Origin: Nectonema munidae
Lineage: Eukaryota; Nematomorpha; Nectonematoida; Nectonematidae
Direction of reading: 5' to 3'
Length of the DNA: 64,000 nt
Assembly: GCA_030549495.1 (NCBI GenBank)
Contig: JAUIRK010000813.1
Coordinates: 1-64,000 of the forward strand
The notes below the pieces were generated by a model, which did no database searches, was not told the DNA's origin, and saw nothing but the letters and a program-made list of their open reading frames with translations. Positions 46,584 through 58,302 of this stretch are shown here, piece after piece; position 1 is the first letter of the stretch; the number at the start of each line of letters is the position of its first letter. A program made the position numbers and the translations under genes.

Positions 46584-48335
46584 GACCGACGGACAATTGG
46601 GACAAAGCCTAGTAGGACAACTGCCCGACAGACAAATGCCTGACCAATATTATTTCAATCAGAATTCTTTTAATTAGAATTAAACAAAAAAAGAATTTTT
46701 TATGACTAGGAATTTTTTTATATTTACATTTAAAAGGTTTTTGATAAATTTTTTATTAAAATTTTCTTATAAAAATAAGTATAAATTCCATTAAAAAGAA
46801 ATAATAGATAACAATAAATAATAGAAAATAAATCATAAAATGTTGCATTCATTCATAGTAAAGCAATACTTTCTTGTTAATTTTTCTAAAATCCACATCT
46901 GATAATAATAAAAAGAAAAAATAACCCGATAAATTAAAATGGTGCAGTTATATATGCATAGCAATAGCAACATTATAATTTAACATATAAAGTAAACTTA
47001 ATTATAACTACGAGTTGCAGTATCCGTTCTTTGAGCAGGTCCCTTTTTTCCATTTTGTAAGAGGATATTAATAGCGCTTTTTTCAAAAACGTAAGCTCAT
47101 TTTATCCGCATATTTTAGCTACAGGAGATAAAATCATTTTTTTGAGAGTGGCACACACAACCAACCAACCACACACACACACAAAGAAATAAGAGACCTA
47201 AACATTTTAATATATATAAAAATATTTTGTCTTATAATAGTGGAAACACTTCAAATCGAATTCTGATATTTTCTACAAACAAATATACCAGTTTATTACA
47301 AGCTTCAAGTTCTTTTTGTGTTAAAGTTGTACTAGAGCTATTTTATCAACGGTATTCCAAACACTGGTTGTATTCTTAAATATCAATACCTTGTGCTTTG
47401 CACTACTTCCCAATAAGAATCAATCAACTCATACAGAATTTTTTTTAACACTTTTAGCTATAAATTCAAATTTAAACCCTTCAAGTATTTAAATAGATTA
47501 TGAAATAGTTACTAAAAATAATGCCATTAGAACTGTTTTTCCAAATGCAAAGGTCAAGGGATGTTTTTCCATGTATCACAAAGTGTTTATCGAAAAGTTC
47601 AATCGGAAGGTTTACAAGCCAAATGTCAAACTGATCATGACTTTTCATTGAGTGTCCGCTTGTAACTGCTTTGGCATTCGTACCTGAAGAAAATGTTGTT
47701 TCAGCATTTGAAACATTACAAGATCATTTAAATAGCTCAGCAGATCTAATTTTAGACTATTTTGAAGATGTATATATAGGAGACGCCATAATAGTCAGCC
47801 CCAACATTTCTAATTTTCTTTAGAAGGTTGGCACACTTGTTTACTTGTACTCAGTCAAATATTTAGCGATTTTTACAAGATTTGAAATACGAGCAAGCTT
47901 AAAATGAGATTATCGTCTCTCAAATACTAGCTGGACACCCAGAATCATCAAGCAAAAAATATCAGGATTTGACTCAAAGAAACATCAATATATTGTTAAT
48001 GATTACGACAACAGAGTTTCAATTCAATTTTTAAAAGCAATAGCATTTAATTTGAAGTTATAATTTCTAAAAATTTTATTTCATTCTTGGTACACGAATT
48101 TTTGTTACTTTTCGAACCTAAATAATCTTTCTTTTTATTATTTTTTTATTTAAATAGAAATTCGTAAATTATACTTCTGATTTATTTTATAAGAATTTCA
48201 AGTATTTTTAGTTAAGGTGTGATTGAAAAAATTATAAGAAGCTTATTTTTTTTAAACAATAAAACTAAAGAATAATTTTTTTTGCCTAATTTAAATTATA
48301 TTTGTTTTCCGTCGGGCAATTATACGGGTATCGCT
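46584..48335 (+). mobile_element. MULE (Mutator-like) transposon, decayed
   Basis: The left end at about 46,584-46,645 contains gacggacaattgggac and caactgcccgacagac. The right end at 48,300-48,335, read reversed, gives aattgcccgacggaaaac, a good inverted match. The element holds a broken MULE transposase 3' part on the plus strand. Similar gacaattgtcc-type fragments at 32.7 and 38.8 kb may be other ends of this family. A 9-bp target duplication could not be made out. Confidence 0.6.
47530..48063 (+). pseudogene. MULE transposase C-terminal region, broken
   Basis: Starts TVFPNAKVKGC, then with a one-base frame change FFHVSQSVYRKVQSEGLQAK and CQTDHDFSLSVR. This matches the end of the MULE transposase domain (FP.A.V.GC.FHF.Q...RK.Q..GL). 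It continues TALAFVPEENVVSAFETLQ and LDYFEDVYIGD, again as in the family. After the damaged W/EGWHR region it ends with SQILAGHPESSSKKYQDLTQ, then VNDYDN...FLKAIAFNLKL and a stop. The N-terminal two thirds with the first catalytic Asp residues are missing or unrecognisable. Several stops and frameshifts; dead. In the intact family it performs cut-and-paste transposition. Confidence 0.75.
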
Positions 48336-49263
48336 CTTAATACCGAAACTCTCAGAAATATACCAAAATACGCATAGAAACATCGAAATATAAATTAAAA
48401 TATACACTTGGATAAATAAACGGTTAAGTAGTATACGTATATCTTAAACATTTTGTACAAAACAACAAATTTAAAAGGCAAACTTTCCGGTAGTCGCATA
48501 TTTGCAGACATTTGCCTTCGCATGCCACAGTATATAAATAATACACCAATGCCACAATACTGAAGTAAAAAGCACATGTCCTGTTAATTTCAAGTTAAAA
48601 TAAAGTTAGAACTAAATAAGAAACATTTAATAAGTTTAAAACATCTGATTTTTTGTTTTTGAGGTTTTTTTTATCTCAATAAAAATTCATCTAACCAATG
48701 TTTCTGAGAAAAACGTAGAAAGCAAATCAACAATAAAAGTTTTATTATATTTAATTTAACGCCATCTTTTTTTTCAAAAAACAGAAATATTTACGAGAAT
48801 ATATAGGTAAATAAAAAAAATGAATGGCATAATAATAAATTGAATATAATATTAAATACCATAGCTTTTATAAAATCGTTATCTACAACTTTTTGTAAAA
48901 AAGCCTCATTTTCCAGTGATATTTACAGGCGTTGTCTTGGTAAATAAATTTATAAGTAGGACAAGTCGCTTTTATAGGCTGCCTTTTGTTGATAGCAGGA
49001 GAAAAGAAATCTATATCTATTGAGAATAAAAGGGACCTGATTATCATCATAATAAATAATGTTGGTTGCTCCTTGGACGATTTGTTTATATGACAGTATG
49101 TAGCAAACCTTGCGTAATAAAAATCAATATCTGTTTGGCATTTGTTTATGCGTTCTCTTTGTGGAAGATAATTCCTTTTGCACAGCATTCACCGTTGATT
49201 TACGATACAAAGCTTTGGGTTGAATAAGTTTTTTCACGTTCATTATTTTGTTATTTACCACAA

Positions 49264-51003
49264 TCATGAACATTTCAAGCGAAATTCAACGTCTACTGAA
49301 TCTGATGAGTACTTTTATAGCTCGGACGATTCAGGGTCGGATATATATGAAGAAGTTTCCCTTTCAAGAGAAGTCATTTGAAGAACTTGAGGAAAAAGAA
49401 GAAACTCTGGAAAATGTGGATGAAAACTTGATAGCCCCGGACGGTACAAGATATTTTTGGGAATCTCAAGACTCCATCACTGGTCGTGTTCAAGCTTGAA
49501 ATTGCCGTAATTTATCTCTACGTCCATATGGTCCAACAAATGAAGCAAAAAATCTAAAGGATATTGTCAAAATTTTCAATTTGTTCTTTAATATTACTAT
49601 AATAACCCATATTTTTGAAATGACAAAGAAAAAAGCAGAAGAAAATTACAAGTAAGTTTTTTCAACTTTATAAAAATATATGCTCAAAAATTCAGTCTTT
49701 AGAAGACATTCCTGAACTATATAAGTTTGATTATTTTTTACTTTGGATGTCTTATTTACATTGGACAAGCTAAAGACCAAAGAATAGCGACGCGGTATCT
49801 TTTCTCCAAAAATGGCGACCCTTTTTTGCGTGCAGCGATGGGAAGAAGGATGTTCACATTCATAAATATTTTTATTCGTTTTGATTGTTCAATTGATAGA
49901 AATCAAAATGATAAACTATCAGCAATCAGAGTGATTCATAGTCATTTTTTTGATAATTGTCATAGGTATTGGACGCCTCTAGATACAGTTACTATTGATG
50001 AGCAACTAGTCAAGTTCAGAGGGGGATGTCCCATAAAAATATACGATAAGAGTAAACCCGGCCACTATGGTATCAAAGTATATCATATGAATGATGCTAA
50101 CACTTTTTATGTAATGAAGCCTGAAATTTACATTTCTGGTTTGCTTGATAAATGTTATTTTTCTAGTTTAGAAATTTGTAAAAGATTAATAATTGGATCA
50201 AATTTACCACGGGGATGTGGAGTTTTTCTTGATCGCTTTTTCACATCTCATGAACTAGCGAATTGGGCCCTAAGCAAAGATTTAACTATTTGCGGCACTA
50301 TAAACTCAAATCGTCGTTTTCTGCCCAATATTCTGAAACCTAAATACATTCGTAATTTAAACTTACAAGAAACTGAGAGTAAGTTCGTTTACTCAGAGTA
50401 TGCTTCTATTTCAACTTACATTCCGATGAAACATGCTAGTCAAAATTTTAAAGCGGTTTATATCTTATCTTCCCAACATACTCGGGGTGTGGCTATAACA
50501 TTGTATAAAAACAAGCCCGAAACCTTGGTTCTTTACAATAAGTATAAAAGCGGTGTTGATTGTTTCAACAGAAGGCAAGGGATTTTACATCCTATAAGCC
50601 TAGTAGAAGATGGACTATGGTTGTTTTTACAAATTACTTAGATATCACAGCGTTTAACTCTTGGGTACTTTATAGTTTCAACTCCGATACACATTGCTCA
50701 ACTAGAAAAGAAGGCAGGAAAATTTTTTTGAAGCTTTTATCTCTCAAACTTTGTGAACAGTCAATGCTTGTACGCTCTAAAGTTTCACAAATATCACGAC
50801 CTATCAAAAATATTTTATCGTATTATGGATTTCTCCCTCAAAGAGAAATAAATGAAAGTAGTTCGAATAGCAGAGGATACTGCACTATTCCGGGATGCAA
50901 ACCCAGAAGCAGGGGTACCAGAAAGTGCTCGTTTTGTAAAAAATTTATTTGCAAAAGGCATTCTTATCTGATATGTCCTACTTGTCACTCTGATAGGAGA
51001 TAA
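49264..51003 (+). pseudogene. piggyBac transposase (DDE_Tnp_1_7), broken
   Basis: The acidic N-terminus is near 49,285-49,360 (TESDEYFYSSDDSGSDIYEE). A frame change is followed by NLIAPDGTRYFWE, then after further damage the core at 49,727-50,590. All three catalytic Asp residues are in place: TIDEQLVKFRGG, FLDRFFTSHEL and NKYKSGVD. A frameshift near 50,565 leads to the last part (RRWTMVVFTNYLDITAFNSW). The C-terminal cysteine-rich zinc-binding domain at about 50,880-50,995 is complete (CTIPGCKP, KCSFCKKFICKRH, CPTC). At least three frame breaks; the catalytic and Cys residues remain, so it died fairly recently. Intact relatives cut and paste precisely at TTAA. Confidence 0.92.
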
Positions 51004-51503
51004 GTTTATACATTTTTGTTTTTGCATTGTAATTTAAAATATATAGATGGCGTTAATAAATTTTTTTGCTTGTTTTTTAAAAATCATTTTTTCATCAGAT
51101 TTTATCACACAAAAATAACAGAAGTTTTCTAATCTTTATATAAAAAATGTTTTATGGAAGTCTTACCAAAATTCAAAAAATATTGAAATTTTTTTTTGAA
51201 GTCATGTTGACTTTTGGGTCATCAACCCCTGAAATTTTGTTAAAAATTTAAATCGAAGTGAAAAATGAAAACTTCATTAATTTCTTCAAATTTGGGTGTT
51301 AATTTTCATCCACCTTACATATTTTTTTGTGGCCTAAATTTTGAGTTGAAAAAAACAGTGGAGTAAAAAGCCCAACAGTGGTATGCGAAGGTTCATCAAT
51401 CAAGAGCGCCCATATATTCTTCATTCTAAGCCTTCTTTCTGAGTTTATTCTGCATACATTATATTCATGTAAAACATCATCTCCAAATAAGCAAGCAGAT
51501 GAA

Positions 51504-51609
51504 AAAGTTAGCTAATATGAAATTATAAAGGATTTCTTTAAAAGATTTTTCAGACCAAAGTTAGCTAATATGAAATTATAAAGGATTTCTTTAAAAGATT
51601 TTTCAGACC
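51504..51609 (+). repeat. Perfect 53-bp tandem duplication
   Basis: Two directly adjacent identical copies of 53 bp (51504-51556, 51557-51609), beginning aaagttagctaatatg and ending tttttcagacc. It lies inside the 3' part of the piggyBac element. Identity implies a recent event (or an assembly artefact). Confidence 0.95.
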
Positions 51610-51747
51610 GCTGTTCACTTGAAAACTCATTTTAACTTTTTCTTTCAAAAATTTCATTTTAATATTTTAACTTGTTAGAAATTTGGTTTTAACATTTTAA
51701 CTATTAGGTGTTTCCGAGATATATATTTCGGTTTTACTCGGTATTAA

Positions 51748-53450
51748 GAACAAAATTAACATAAATAAAGTAACAGAAGAGCAGAGTAATCAAAAATGAT
51801 TAAAAACACCCTTCAATTAGAAAGTAGACAGCTATGCAAAAACAAATCTATATTTTAAACATGATATTGTACATGAATGCATAATTCTATTTTGGTTTGA
51901 TGTAAAAAATCTTTTGTAGCTATCTGATATTTTCATGATAGCATAGAATTAGATTAATTAAATTTTAAAATCAGCATAATTTGATTGATAATATTTATAA
52001 CATCTACATTCTACTGTTCCTACATAAACGTTTAAAAGAGTAAAATTTAAAGGGCAAAGGATGATAAGAAATAACTATTTATTCACATACACTGCACAAT
52101 AAAGATAAAGTTAGAAATAAACAAAGGAACCTGATATATTATATATATATGATTATAAAGATTAATATACTCATGATTAGGATTAATTTCATTATTTTTG
52201 AAAAACATAAAATGAAAACTAGGATGTAAAATCTGGATAAAACTCTGATTTTCAAGATATTTTTTAATGAAAAATGAAATGAACATATTATATCTTAAAT
52301 TTATAACTGATATCAATGCTAGTGGCTTCCATTTCCCAATTTGACATCTGTTATTTGAATTTAAAAATTTTGAACAATGATAATCCTAAATTTTTCCCTA
52401 ATTACAATGCTTGTATTTATCAAAAGCATTCGTTTATATGTGCTCAAAATAATTGGAAATGTTTTGGAGAGGTTTAATATTGATAAACCATTTCATATTA
52501 AGATTTATATCTTGATAAAAATTGCACTATTTCAAATTCAAAATAATGATCGAACATTATTAGAAAATTACCATTCTTCTAGAACACCATGCATGATAAT
52601 ACATCGCTTTCATCTAAAAATTACGATGTACAACACTAAGAAAAGTGTTTGAAAACGTGATTCATCTCAAAACAACCATACTATTTCTAGATATATAGCA
52701 AATTTAGATTCGCCTAGCTTTAAGTTACCTTCTTTCGAACATTAGTAGAGATTCTCTTGTAGAACATCCTTATATAGAACTCATAAATAGAATATCACAG
52801 TTTTATCCTTAATATGTCTAATTTACAATCAGTTTGCTAAAATAACTCCTATGATTAATAGAACTTTTATTTTTAGGCATTTTAGTTTGAATGTTAAATT
52901 TTTTTGGATATAACAAAACAACTAGGTAAAAAGCAAATAAGATGAGAATTTATGAAGCTTACACAAAAAATAGATAACAGTAGTCTTTAAAAAAGCAAAA
53001 GAGTAAAGTGTTCATAATCTGAGTCAGCAAACCTTTTTAATGCATCGATTGCACAGCATAAACAAACCCATATGTCATCATTACAAAGAAACAATAAACC
53101 AATTATATAACGGAAGAAATATAAAAAAAAACTATCTTTCATTTCAAAACACTTGTCTAGATATATGCGAAGTCGCCAGACAAGAGCTATATGTATATAT
53201 AGACATTAGATAAAGCGACTCTTCTGGACTTGAATTAAGCATTTATTTAACTGCCCACATATTTTCACGACACTCAAACCCATTCACTTATGGTCAAAGC
53301 CATGCAAAATAGTTAACCTACTTACTTTGTGGGGAAACCATTTAGCAGAAGCTTGGATCTAACTCATTTACACGTATTATATATATCATATTATTATTAT
53401 AAATAGATATATATTATTTCTAGCCATAGGTAGAAGCCTTCAAAAAGCCA
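51748..53450. other. AT-rich intergenic DNA, no gene recognised
   Basis: Open stretches on either strand (52083-52316 minus, 52377-52652 plus) have A/T-driven composition and no recognisable domain. Short TA microsatellite near 52,138-52,151. Confidence 0.45.
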
Positions 53451-53545
53451 GCAGTACAATATGGTGGATTTTTGCTGATTGGCTGAAATTACAGTGGTTT
53501 ATCGCAGCTGCTACGAAAGTGTAACAAAATTCTACACTTTTCCCT

Positions 53546-53581
53546 GAGAGTATTTGCTTTTATGGAAATACTCTCTCAGTT
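53546..53581. repeat. Near-perfect hairpin
   Basis: Arms ctgagagtattt and aaatactctctcag pair over 12 bases with a 2-base bulge around a 10-nt loop (gcttttatgg). It lies in a patch of less biased composition with an inverted CCAAT (gattggctg) near 53,477. Could be a structured RNA or promoter feature; function unknown. Confidence 0.5.
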
Positions 53582-53692
53582 TAAACAATGCTTTGTTTTG
53601 AACTGATAGATTATACTCATATAGAGATAGTATAATCTAGGGGCTAACAACAACAACAACATAACGCGTTTCTTTGAATCCAAAATACTCAC

Positions 53693-53759
53693 CAGGGTTA
53701 TAAGTGTCCACGTTAGAGGCGTATTTTATATACTCACAAATGTGAGCGAAATGTTTCAC
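53693..53759 (-). CDS. Candidate isolated exon of an unknown gene
   Basis: 67-nt minus-strand stretch between a good acceptor (ataatcggtag) and a very strong donor (CCCTG|GTGAGTAT). It is open in phase 0 and encodes VKHFAHICEYIKYASNVDTY then NP, leaving in phase 1. The sequence is not recognised and no convincing neighbour exon was found, although a strong GTAAGT donor also occurs on the minus strand at about 53,330. It could be chance. Confidence 0.25.
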
Positions 53760-53964
53760 CTACCGATTATTATCGACATTAAGTCACAAATTTTAGAAAA
53801 AACGCTTTAAAACTAGTTTTAACAACATTATTAAGATTAATTGTAAACATTATCTCTAAAATAAACCAATTTTATATCAATTAATATTAGACCAAATGGT
53901 ATTAGAGTAATCGTCGTTGTTGTTATTGTTGGCCTCCACTGGGAGATATCTTGTTATTGCCATA

Positions 53965-54260
53965 CGGGTGCTTTGGTTGGAACCAGAAGAGAAGTATTTA
54001 TTACTTAGCTAAATTTATTTGGAGGGGCAAAATGGTGCATTTCTTACACGCTTTGTCTAAAATTAAAGTTATAAATGCTGGTTATAAAATTAATATTTGT
54101 GCTTATGAGGTCTTTTATCTACTTGTCTCTTTCTATTTCTTTGCTAACATTCTTGATTTTAACATGGTTTATATTTCTTATTTTTGTTTCTCGGAATAAG
54201 GAGTGATTTTATATTATAAATTTACTTTATCATTATAGGTAGAAGACGCATTAAAGAATA
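53965..54260. mobile_element. Partial copy of the ACGTAGCCA-end MITE
   Basis: Reverse-complement relative of about 39,400-39,650. It shares ggaggggc near its left end, a region encoding KINICAYEVFYLLVSFYFF (compare [17 protein letters not shown]), and the tail aggtagaag.cgcatt. The outer termini are not recognisable. Confidence 0.55.
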
Positions 54261-54444
54261 GTGGAAAAAAACATTTAAATAAATTGTGAATTATATGTAA
54301 AATTGCATTGTATAATTACAGGTAGAAGGTGCAAATTAGCACAGCCAATGATAGCAATAATTTTTGCATACTTTCATTTAATCATATTGTCAAAAAAAGA
54401 AAATATCTGTCTGTGTATAATGTGAGTATATAAGGATCTGGGAT

Positions 54445-54660
54445 TTAATAATGTATTATGGTACTTTGGGGAGGAGGTAATCTTAGTTTGTTTTCCCATT
54501 TTGAGAGGAGTTTAGTTATCACGTGTGGATTAAGCCAACGATTGAGTGGTTGATGTGTAGTTAGGTGTGGGCAGTTGAATAGGTGTTCTTTGTTGTGTTG
54601 GTGTGTTTTGCAGAGAGGGCAGTGAAGCTGGGGGGGGGGGGGGGGTGTTTTGGGGCTCAT
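54445..54660 (-). pseudogene. LINE (non-LTR retrotransposon) ORF2 3' end fragment
   Basis: Minus-strand frame of 71 codons: MSPKTPPPPPQLHCPLCKTH, then QHNKEHLFNCPHLTTHQPLN and RWLNPHVITKLLSKWENKL. The CPLC...H...EHLFNCP motif is the C-terminal Cys/His knuckle found after the reverse transcriptase in many arthropod LINEs, followed by the usual L..W..P....LL.KW. Only this tail is present, as expected of a 5'-truncated insert. The Pro run corresponds to a G-run on the plus strand (54,631-54,645) that may have expanded by slippage. Confidence 0.55.
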
Positions 54661-55720
54661 TTTGTGTAAATATTCGTTAAAAGTTTTAGACCACCAAAAA
54701 TGCCTATGGACAAATTCGTTTTAGACGAATTCGCATTGGATCAATTAGACCAATCGTCGTGGCGAGCTTTTACAGATATACGTATATATTCAAGTAATAG
54801 TTTCGTAAAAGTAGCGCGATTCTTATATTTTTCAGCGCACAAAACATGAAAAAATACGAGCCAAGAGCATACCACGTTATACTGTTTATTCACCGTATTA
54901 CTCTAGATTCAACTTTTTAAAAGCTAACTAAAAGAAAATTTATTTAGCTAAAAAAATATTGTATTTAGCCAAAAGGCTTAGTAAAAATGAATCTTACTAC
55001 AAGCGCAGTCTATGGTGACTTGAGAAACAGGACAATATAAAGAGGCATAAAAATATTGAATATATTTACTGTATATTTTTAAATAGGAAAATCAGAAGTC
55101 TTGAAGAGACAAAAAGGAAAGATTTGACAGACTACAAGATGTATGCTTTTAGGCTATCATAATTTACCCAACTTAAATTGTCTAATTGGAATAAATTTCG
55201 AATACCTCTTGAGAAAATGATTCTGAAGTCACCTTCAAACTTTTGCAAAGTTAAACTAAATGTTTGGCAAAGTATTGAAATCAAATCATTGTAGTGTATA
55301 CATAGATTGATAGATATGGTGCTACGTAAACAAATTTACATTGAATATTAAAGTGAGAAATTGTAGAAAAATCATCATGTCCCCTAAAAGAGCTTCAGAA
55401 AGGCACATAAAATATTTAATTACTTACTTAACATTAATTGAGACATAATATTTAGATAAGTTTACAAAATATTAAAGAATTTTTGTAAAAAAAATAGGAA
55501 AACTCAGTTTCAGTAAATTCCTTCTCAGAAAACTCGGTTTCTTATTTGACTTATATAGCTCCTGGATACTGGGCAATTTAAACCAACTTATTAACCAATT
55601 AAATAATAGTTAGGTAGTAATCAACTAACCAGATTGCTGTTCTAAAGAAGCTTTTTTGCATTCAGAGTTTTTTGAGATCAAGTTTTCTCTCTACCGATAG
55701 ATATATACAAGTCAGTAATC
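54661..55720. other. AT-rich intergenic DNA, no gene recognised
   Basis: No coding or RNA feature seen. Short motif pairs (cagttt/aactcggttt) near 55,500-55,550 only. Confidence 0.45.
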
Positions 55721-55724
55721 AGAA

Positions 55725-55985
55725 AAAATTTAAGAGGAGCTAAATCTAAAAAGATTACGATTAGAGTACATAAATCTCTATATCCTATGTTCTTTTTATC
55801 TCTAAATTAGTCATTTGTAAAACAGACAAATCATATGTTCTAAGATTTATCTAGATTCATAAAATATTGTAATTATATGTGAATATTTTCCAAATTTTGC
55901 TAGAATTATTATTTCTGAAAAATTTGGATCAAGAGGGGGCGGGTCAACTGCTCCCTCTAGCCCCCGCCTGGTTACGGGTCTGGAT
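55725..55985. mobile_element. MITE, AGCCCGTAACC family, copy 3
   Basis: Interior matches copies 1 and 2 (taaatctaaaaagattacga, tctctatatcctatgttct, catatgttctaagattt, attttgctagaattatta). The right end ggttacggg is intact; the left terminus is eroded. Same orientation as the other two copies. Confidence 0.7.
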
Positions 55986-56578
55986 ATAATATATAGAAAA
56001 ATAGGTAAGATAACATATTTTTAAGAAAGCATATTGAAAAATTATTCTTTCCACAAAATATCATATGCTTTTGAAAAGATCTATTTACTGTTAGTGAGTT
56101 ATAGCATATTTATTTTTAATAACTGTGGAGAAAACATAAAAAATTGAAGTTTTTGAAAATTTGATATTTTTCTTATCTATTATTTGTACAATACTATACA
56201 GGAGACTTTATCTCATTTTTTGTTCTCTTTATTACTGTTAATATTTCTTTTAAAAATATGTTTCAGTTCTTTGTAAGGACTTAAGTTTTTAGCTTAAAAA
56301 TAATAAAATAATTTTAATAAAAATTCATTTTGTTGTATTCATAAAGACATTTATCAACGAAGATTAATACCTTTCTATTTATTACGAAGTAATTCTATCT
56401 CTATTTATTAACCGTGTAACACAATTTTTGTTCATCGGTTCTAAGTGCTATTTCATGGTTTGTCATATCTCATTATTATAAAAAAACACCATTATTTTAT
56501 CAAAACTTTGGGTTTGTTGCCGGGATTTTGATATATTTCAATTTTTTCATGAAAAAACATCTATTTATCAAAATTTTA

Positions 56579-57600
56579 TTATAAAAAATAACTGGATTTC
56601 GTGGCTTTGTGATTGTAATCCAGATCGGATCTCCCAACTAGACCACAGATATAGTCTTCCATTATTTTTTCATTGCAGTGGCCCTGGTATCTGTGCTTTA
56701 TATTTTTCATATCCTGGTAGAAACTTTCATCTTGCTCTTCTGAATAAGTGCTCATATTTTTCTTGAATCTGCCCAAGTGAGTATCCAACATGTGAAGTTT
56801 TAACGACGTTCTGCATCCCATGGAACCGAATGCCTTTATCAAATTCTGTACAAGTTACTCATAGTTTTCAGCTCTGTAGTTTCCTAAGAAATCCTCAATA
56901 ACTTCCTTGAAACAGTTGAATGCTGTTTTTTCAATTGTACTTACTTTGTTGGAGAACAGTAGACTCAGGAATCTTCTTTATCAATTAAGTTCAACGAAAA
57001 CTCCAGGTTTGATTTTAACTTCAGATAGAAAAGCTCAATAAGGTAATTCAAAGCGGTTGTTTTCTGATCAAGAGCTTTCACGAACTGCTTCAATAACCTA
57101 AATTTAATGTGCAATGGCGGCATGAGCACTATCTTAGGATCAAGTAGTGGCTTTCACATGACGTTCAGGACCCCAACTACAAAAGCTGTTCGCTACTTCC
57201 AGTTCTTTCTTCTGTAATGTTCAGATGTGGCTCTCCTATTCAAAAAGCAGGGAAAGCAATGGAATTTTATGAAGTTAAAATCTCCAATGATTTTCCAAAT
57301 AGTACTGGTTGTATTGCAGGGCTTCCAAAAGAACTTTCAAACTATAGTAATCTTCCTTAAGGCAGACAGAATGGGCTAAGGGTAGCGTCAGATACTTCTT
57401 AACATTGTTGAGAAGTAAAGCCTTCAAGCTTGTGATGGAACTGTCTATGAATCGCTGCCACTCCTTCTGCACAAACCGCAATAACGCCAAACAGTATAGA
57501 CACGTCATGGCAGAAGCAGAGATCATTCCTCAAAATGAAAAAGTCTGAAAAAGTTCATGTCTACTTCTCTGGCTTATCAATTGCACATCGTTGAATAAGG
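56579..57600 (-). pseudogene. Fragment of an uncharacterised repetitive protein family
   Basis: Minus strand, in pieces: RFIDSSITSLKALLLNNVKK, LPLAHSVCLKEDYYSLKVLL, LDPKIVLMPPLHIKFRLLKQ, FVKALDQKT and then MGCRTSLKLHMLDTHLGRFK, EEQDESFYQDMKNIKHRYQG, DYICGLVGRSDLDYNHK. I recall this order of blocks (FIDSS..SLK, PLAHSVHLKE, LMPPLHIKLGL.KQFVKAL, GC.MSLK.H.L..HL, EQGERFHQD....RYQG) from many uncharacterised, multi-copy proteins in arthropods and cnidarians, probably from a mobile element. I do not know an established function. The copy is broken in several places and covers only part of the usual protein. Confidence 0.6.
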
Positions 57601-58298
57601 GTCGTTCCGGCAGCCTCTTGAAAACATTTTATAAGTCTTAGAATAAATATTTGAAATCTATATTTTTCTTCATTAACGTCCATTTCATTGATATAATAAT
57701 GCAATTTTGAGCAATATTTGATCAGAGGCAGTAATGTAGCCAGTCATTTGAATAAGAGCCCATGCATTTTTGAACGAGGCAAATATTTTTATAGCATATG
57801 ACTATATAAGAACTCTACAATTTAAAGCTTAAAATGTTTATCCCTATTAATTAGTGTAAAAGACAGTTGAGAGAGAGGGGCAAGGAACGCCTTTTAGGAT
57901 TTTTCTGCCCATCTGAAACTTCTTTGAAATATATAAATGTATACGCTTTCATATATTCCTGGCCCCATTAAAATCAGTTTTGCCCCCCCCCCCCCGTAAT
58001 TGAAGTGGGCGATGGGGCTAATTTAAACAATCAAGTCTTTTATTATAGAAATCAAATATATAGCATCTTTATTCTTAGATATTCGTTTTATTTAATGTTT
58101 TGGTTTTTTATCAAGATTTCTTAGAATAGTTTGCAATGTTATTACACATTGCTTAACATTTTTGTTAATAAAACTTTAGAAATAATTTCATTTTCATGTA
58201 ATTTTTAGCGTATAACTTATGGATTGGAATAGCTAAGTTATAGGAATTTAAAGTTTGTAGAATATTTCTTCCAAAAATTTTAAACCTTCAATTTCTAT
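57601..58298. other. Repeat debris, no gene recognised
   Basis: Contains a 13-base C run (57,983-57,995) and GC-richer snippets (aatgtagccagtcattt at about 57,733 and ggcgatggggct at 58,006) that resemble MITE ends of the tagcca/gcccc types. No coding sense found. Confidence 0.4.
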
Positions 58299-58302
58299 TT
58301 AA

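Larger units (their letters stand above)
48341..51743 (+). mobile_element. piggyBac-type transposon, decayed, TTAA-bounded
   Basis: Flanked by TTAA at 48337-48340 and 51744-51747. The ends are inverted: both sides read TTAATACCGA, then six unrelated bases, then CAGAAATATA (left) or CCGAAATATA (right, reversed), 19 of 20 matching outside the six-base gap. TTAA is the exact target of piggyBac. The element is 3.4 kb and carries the transposase relic on the plus strand. The outer TACCGA differs from the common CCC start, so the ends are less certain than the gene. Confidence 0.6.

Noticed and set aside
48883-49188. 101-codon minus-strand open frame within the piggyBac element
   Set aside because: No recognisable domain and opposite in direction to the transposase; it may be a fragment of another insert but cannot be supported.
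49248-49499. 83-codon frame as an independent gene
   Set aside because: It covers the damaged N-terminal part of the piggyBac transposase in mixed frames, not a separate gene.
50815-51027. 70-codon minus-strand frame
   Set aside because: Antisense shadow of the piggyBac cysteine-rich domain.
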